From DASRRB01 sp036732755 (lineage in GTDB: Bacteria; Planctomycetota; B15-G4; SIAN01), in NCBI GenBank assembly GCA_036732755.1, contig DAINBU010000068.1, positions 1-26,603 on the forward strand: a stretch of DNA of 26,603 nt, read 5' to 3'. Each line of letters opens with the position of its first letter. Positions within the stretch are counted from its first letter, which is position 1. Shown here one piece after another: positions 23,083 through 26,603 of the stretch. Both the position numbers and the translations under genes were made by a program. The notes below the pieces were generated by a model. That model saw only the letters and a program-made list of their open reading frames with translations. It was not told where the DNA came from and did no database searches.

Positions 23083-23838
23083 GTGGACACCGCCGAATTC
23101 GACAAGATGTTCGAGGTCGAGGAGACCAACTGGTGGTACCGCGGCCGGCGCCACCTCGTCACCAAGTGGGTGAAGCGCCACTTCGAGCGGCAGGGCCGGC
23201 CGCTGCGCATCCTCGACATCGCGTGCGCGACCGGGATGTCGTTCCGCTTCCTCTCCAAGTACGGCGACATCCGCGGCATCGACATCAGCGAGGAGACGAT
23301 CCGCCTGTGCAAGACGCGCGGGATCGACCGGATCGTGCGCTGCGACGCGATGAAGCTGCCCTTCCGCGACGGCAGCTTCGACGTCGTGCTCGCGCTCGAC
23401 GCGCTCGAGCACTTCCCCGACGACCGCCTCGCGATCCGGGAGATCCGCCGCATCGCGCGCCCCGGCGCGCTCGTGCTCGTGACCGTGCCGGCGTTCCAGT
23501 TCCTGTGGAGCCCGCACGACGTCGCCTACCACCACTTCCGCCGCTACACGCGGAACGAGCTCGGCGGCAAGCTGCGCGAGGGCGGCCTGCAGCTGCGCAA
23601 GCTCTCCTATTACTCGATGAGCGTGCTTCCCCCGGTCTTCGCGATGCGCAAGCTCCGCAAGGCCGCGCAGAAGACCGGCGAGCAGGCCCACTCCGACTTC
23701 TTCCTCAAGCTCCCGGGCCCGGTCGAGTCGCTGCTCTACGGAATCATGAGAACCGAGATCGGCCTCATGGACGCCGTGAGCCTCCCGTTCGGCGTCTCCC
23801 TCTTCTGCGCCGCCGAGCCCAACGGCACCGCGAAGTAG
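23083..23838 (+). CDS. Class I SAM-dependent methyltransferase
   Basis: A 251-residue enzyme with a Rossmann-type methyltransferase core. The N-terminal EETNWWYRGRRHLV is a segment often seen in methyltransferases of glycan clusters. Motif I is LDIACATGMSFRFL (44-57), where the usual G-x-G is changed to A-C-A-T-G. Motif II is GIDISEETI, then DAMKLPFRDGSFDVVLALDA and the LEHFPD post-motif. The C-terminal half has VPAFQFLWSPHDVAYHHFRR, again typical of this group. The start is GTG at 23083, nine bases after the preceding stop, so it probably belongs to the glycan unit and may methylate a sugar or lipid-linked intermediate. The substrate is not known. The gene converges with the mlaD-like gene, with 16 bases between. 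Confidence 0.88.
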   Translation: MDTAEFDKMFEVEETNWWYRGRRHLVTKWVKRHFERQGRPLRILDIACATGMSFRFLSKYGDIRGIDISEETIRLCKTRGIDRIVRCDAMKLPFRDGSFDVVLALDALEHFPDDRLAIREIRRIARPGALVLVTVPAFQFLWSPHDVAYHHFRRYTRNELGGKLREGGLQLRKLSYYSMSVLPPVFAMRKLRKAAQKTGEQAHSDFFLKLPGPVESLLYGIMRTEIGLMDAVSLPFGVSLFCAAEPNGTAK

Positions 23839-23854
23839 GCGAGCGAGCGCGCGC

Positions 23855-25048
23855 TCACAGCTGTCCGAACAGGAAGCTCGCCACCGAGGAGACCGGCGCC
23901 GCCTCGCGCGCGTCCTCGACCGCCCGCGCGAGCTGATTCGTGAGCCGCTCCACCGTGCGCCGGGCCTCGTCGTCGGAGAAGAGCCAGCCGATCACGCCGC
24001 GGCCGCGGCGCGCGTCGTCCGTCAGCTTCGACGCGTCGGACGCGACCGACGCGAGGCGCGTGGCGATCGTGACGAGCGCCGCCTCGACCTCGGGGTCGGA
24101 GAGGAGCTTGCCGATCGCCCCCCTGCCGGAGCGCAGGTCGGCCGCGAGCGCGCTCGCATCGGCGGCGAGGCGCTTCAGGTCGTTCCAGGTCGCCTCCGAC
24201 TCGACGCTGGTGAGCCTGCCGAGCAGCCCCTCGCCCTTGCCGATGCGGTCGGCCGCGACCGCGAGGCCGTCGACCCCCGACTTGAACTTCGCGCCCGACT
24301 CCTCGTCGTAGACCAGCGTGCGGATGATCCCGTTCTTCTCTCTCGCGTCCTTCAAGAGCGTACCGCCCTCGTCGGTGAAGCGCTGGATCGAGTCGTGCAG
24401 CGCCGGTGAGTTCAGCGCCTTCGCGATGCTGCCCTCGCCGTGGTCGAACTTGTCGAGCGCGCTGCGCGCGGCGGCGAGCCCGGCGTTCACGTTCTCGTAC
24501 GCCTCGCGGCTGAGCATCAGTCCGAGCAGGGTGCGCTCGCCCGTCTTCATGCCGTCGACGATGTCGGCGAGCCCGCCGACGATGCGACGCAGGTCGCCCT
24601 GGTTCTCGTTCAGGACGCGGCCGAGCTGGCGGATGACGTTGCCTTCGCTGTTCGCGCGCAGGTCGGAGTAGCCGTCGGCCGCGAGCGGCTTGCCCGAGCC
24701 GGTGTCGATGTCGAGCTCGCGCCCGCCGAGCAGCGACTGGCTGCCGATCAGCATCGCGTAGTCCTCGCGCAGCTGGATCGGGCGGTCGAGCGTGAAGGTG
24801 ATGCGCAGGCGCTTCTCCGGCGGCGGCGCCCCCTCGGTGAAGACGACCTCGTCGACGCGGCCGGCCGCCTTCCCGAAGACGAGCACCGGGTCGCCCGACG
24901 CGAGGCTGCCGGCGTCGGAGGCGTAACAGACGTAGACGATCGGCGTCTCGAAGAGGTGGAAGCCGCCGAGGTAGATCGTGACGAAGGCGAGCACGGCCAG
25001 CGTCACGAAGAAGAACAGTCCGAGGATCGTGTGGCGCAGCACGTTCAC
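23855..25048 (-). CDS. mlaD: MCE-domain substrate-binding protein of lipid ABC transporter (MlaD-like), long helical tail
   Basis: A 397-residue protein with one N-terminal membrane helix (LGLFFFVTLAVLAFVTIYLG) and an MCE domain at about 36-120: VYVCYASDAGSLASGDPVLV, FGKAAGRVDEVVF and SQSLLGGRELDI. In Mla-type systems, MlaD forms a hexameric ring in the periplasm that handles phospholipid between membranes. Here the tail is much longer than in E. coli MlaD (about 183 residues in all) and carries six copies of a GEGxIGxLLSDPE-like motif near 169, 203, 239, 271, 308 and 349, about 35 residues apart, between helices. Some other MCE proteins use long helical tails to form a needle or tube. The GTG at 25048 overlaps the ATPase stop (GTGA) and has GGAGGG upstream. 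Confidence 0.9.
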   Translation of the reverse strand: MNVLRHTILGLFFFVTLAVLAFVTIYLGGFHLFETPIVYVCYASDAGSLASGDPVLVFGKAAGRVDEVVFTEGAPPPEKRLRITFTLDRPIQLREDYAMLIGSQSLLGGRELDIDTGSGKPLAADGYSDLRANSEGNVIRQLGRVLNENQGDLRRIVGGLADIVDGMKTGERTLLGLMLSREAYENVNAGLAAARSALDKFDHGEGSIAKALNSPALHDSIQRFTDEGGTLLKDAREKNGIIRTLVYDEESGAKFKSGVDGLAVAADRIGKGEGLLGRLTSVESEATWNDLKRLAADASALAADLRSGRGAIGKLLSDPEVEAALVTIATRLASVASDASKLTDDARRGRGVIGWLFSDDEARRTVERLTNQLARAVEDAREAAPVSSVASFLFGQL

Positions 25049-25872
25049 GACTTCCCTCCGATCGGGGGACGGCCGCCGTTCAGGAAGTGGCGGACCGCCG
25101 GGTGGTCGGTCTTCTGGAACTCCGCCGCCGTCGCCTGGAACACGATCTTCCCGCCGTCGACCATCGCGATGCGGTCGCCCGCCTCGTAGGCGCACGGCAG
25201 GTCGTGCGTGACCAGGATCGAGGTGACCCCGAGCTCGCGCTGCACCTTGCGGATCAGCTGCGAGATGTTCGCGGTCATCACCGGGTCGAGCCCGGCGGTC
25301 GGCTCGTCGTAGAGGATCACGGTGGGGGCTCCGGCCAGCACGCGCGCGAGCGCGGCGCGCCGCTTCTGGCCGCCCGAGAGCTCCGCGGGCATCTGCCGCT
25401 TCGACGGCTGCAGGTGGACCATCGCGAGGTACTCGTCGACGCGGCGCTCGATCTCGAAGGGGCGCAGGCGCGTGTGCTCGGTGAGCGGCAGGGCGACGTT
25501 CTCGCCCACGTCGAGCCAGTTGATCAGCGCGCTCGACTGGAACAGGTAGCCGACGCGCGCGCGCACCTCGTGCAGCGTCTGGCGCGTCGCGCCGTCGACG
25601 CGCTGCTTCCCGAGCCACACCTCGCCCTGCTCGGGCGCCATCAGGCCGACGATCAGCTTGAGCAGGCACGACTTGCCCGTGCCGGACGGGCCGACGATCA
25701 CGAACGTCTCGCCGCGCACCACCTCGAGGTCGACGCCGACCAGCACGCGCTTGGGCCCGAAGCTCTTGTGCACGCCGGCGAGGCGGATCATCACCTCGGA
25801 GGGAGCGCGCGGCTCGCCGTCGTCCGTCGGTCTCGCGTCGGGGCTCGTCACGGTCGCTCGCGTCGGTTTCAC
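25045..25872 (-). CDS. mlaF: ABC transporter ATPase, MlaF-like
   Basis: A 275-residue cytoplasmic ATPase for the lipid transporter. It has Walker A GPSGTGKS (61-68), the Q-loop in GYLFQSSALINWLDVGENVA, signature LSGGQKRRAALARVLA, Walker B VILYDEPTAGLDP and the switch His in LVTHD. The FQSSALINWL-x-VGENVALPL block is typical of MlaF/Ttg2A and Mkl-type ATPases. The first 27 residues are an unstructured acidic/basic tail; a second possible start is the ATG at 25791 (MIRLAGVHKSFG). I kept the GTG at 25872 because it overlaps the MlaE stop by GTGA, as the next gene does. No STAS (MlaB-like) gene is present here. Confidence 0.93.
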   Translation of the reverse strand: MKPTRATVTSPDARPTDDGEPRAPSEVMIRLAGVHKSFGPKRVLVGVDLEVVRGETFVIVGPSGTGKSCLLKLIVGLMAPEQGEVWLGKQRVDGATRQTLHEVRARVGYLFQSSALINWLDVGENVALPLTEHTRLRPFEIERRVDEYLAMVHLQPSKRQMPAELSGGQKRRAALARVLAGAPTVILYDEPTAGLDPVMTANISQLIRKVQRELGVTSILVTHDLPCAYEAGDRIAMVDGGKIVFQATAAEFQKTDHPAVRHFLNGGRPPIGGKS

Positions 25873-26603
25873 GTGTAGAAGAACGACGTGAGGTAGTAGC
25901 CGACGACGATCACGAGCAGGAAGCTCTGGATGACCGCCGTGCGGGTCGCCCGGCCGACGCCGATCGCGCCGCCGCTCGCCTTGAGCCCCGCGGCGCAGCC
26001 GACCGTCGCGATGATGACCCCGAAGACGAACGCCTTCGTCAGCCCGGTGTAGAGGTCCTTCGGCAGGTCGAAGATGGTGAGCGTCGACGAGAGCGAGTCG
26101 ACCACGTGATTCATGTAGGTCTCGGGCGAGATGCGCAGCCGCGTCGCGCTCACCAGGCAGCCGCCCAGCACGCCGACCACGTCGGTGACCAGCGTGAGCA
26201 GCGGCGCCAGCACCGACATGGCGACCAGGCGCGGCATCACGAGGAAGCTCGCCGGCTCGATCGACATGATCTCGAGCGCGTCGATCTCCTCCGACACCTT
26301 CATCGTCCCGAGCTCGGCCGCCATGCCGGCGCCGACGCTGGCGGTGAGGATGAGCGCGGTCATGAACGGGCCCATCTCCCGGCAGAGTCCGAGCCCGATG
26401 ATCGACGCGATGCGCTCGGTCGCGCCGAAGCGCTCGAGCTCGATGCCGGTCTGCAGCGCGAGGATCATCCCGGTGAAGAGCGCGACCACGAGCACGACCG
26501 ACAGCGGCCGGATGCCGCAGGTGTAGAGCTGATCGAACAGGAAACGACACCGCTTCCAGGCGTGGCGCACGTAGAGCGTCGACTCGAAGAGGAGCTCGAC
26601 CGT
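25869..26603 (-). CDS. mlaE: ABC transporter permease, MlaE-like, 5' end cut by window
   Basis: The inner-membrane permease of the MlaE/DUF140 family. About 244 residues are visible and the frame is open to the window end, where TVELLFESTLYVRHAW precedes the usual region, so probably some 20-30 residues are missing. Family landmarks are FDQLYTCGIRPLSVVLVVAL, FTGMILALQTGIELERFGA, GLCREMGPFMTALILTASVG, AAELGTMKVSEEIDALEIM, and near the end GCAAGLKASGGAIGVGRATR and AVIQSFLLVIVVGYYLTSFF. The order permease-ATPase-MCE, with GTGA overlaps, fits one operon read towards lower coordinates. It would move lipid between the inner membrane and the MCE ring. Confidence 0.93.
   Translation of the reverse strand, partial: TVELLFESTLYVRHAWKRCRFLFDQLYTCGIRPLSVVLVVALFTGMILALQTGIELERFGATERIASIIGLGLCREMGPFMTALILTASVGAGMAAELGTMKVSEEIDALEIMSIEPASFLVMPRLVAMSVLAPLLTLVTDVVGVLGGCLVSATRLRISPETYMNHVVDSLSSTLTIFDLPKDLYTGLTKAFVFGVIIATVGCAAGLKASGGAIGVGRATRTAVIQSFLLVIVVGYYLTSFFYT

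Noticed and set aside
23845..23856. GAGCGCGCGCTC palindrome between two convergent genes as a shared terminator
   Set aside because: It is only 12 bases with almost no loop room and overlaps the mlaD stop; such palindromes are common by chance at this GC content.

Overview
The window is very GC-rich bacterial DNA with tightly packed genes, many ATGA or GTGA stop/start overlaps and frequent GTG starts. LpxK (lipid A kinase) and an MlaE-MlaF-MlaD type lipid transporter indicate a diderm with an outer membrane. Secreted CAP, beta-helix/IPT, fibronectin-like and seven-bladed propeller proteins, a long membrane-TPR protein and a class II-type cysteine desulfurase suggest a high-GC Planctomycetota-like lineage. 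That taxonomic guess is an inference from style, not a proven placement. A run of 10 N inside lpxK, flanked by two near-identical 69-base copies, shows the window is a scaffold, probably metagenomic.

Layout. 1-1584 (minus): a family 4 uracil-DNA glycosylase followed by a PilM-like actin-fold protein cut by the window edge. 1678-8139 (plus): a four-gene unit joined by three ATGA overlaps, coding for a membrane-TPR protein, a cysteine desulfurase, an M17 leucyl aminopeptidase and a thioredoxin reductase with a His-rich N-terminal tail. 8214-10941: an intact tRNA-Cys(GCA), a secreted CAP-domain protein, then a second, broken 3' half of the same tRNA, giving a 49-base direct repeat around a single-gene cargo. 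11165-15223 (minus): an SGNH hydrolase, a beta-helix/IPT secreted protein and a fibronectin-like secreted protein. 15560-17149 (plus): a seven-bladed propeller protein. 17305-20594 (plus): a ParA-like ATPase, a charged low-complexity protein and lpxK with its gap. 20572-20733 (minus): a small membrane protein. 20930-23838 (plus): a surface-glycan set (GT4, polyprenyl-phosphate sugar-1-phosphate transferase, methyltransferase). 23855-26603 (minus): the MlaEFD-type transporter, with mlaE cut by the window end.

How they fit. Much of the window concerns the cell envelope: lipid A, lipid transport, glycan building and exported proteins. The 4.5-8.1 kb unit joins sulfur/thiol chemistry with peptide turnover. 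I see no CRISPR array, insertion sequence, integrase or defence gene. The most notable features are the tRNA-Cys half-duplication around the CAP gene, the roughly 35-residue repeats in the MlaD tail, the His-rich reductase tail and the lpxK assembly scar.
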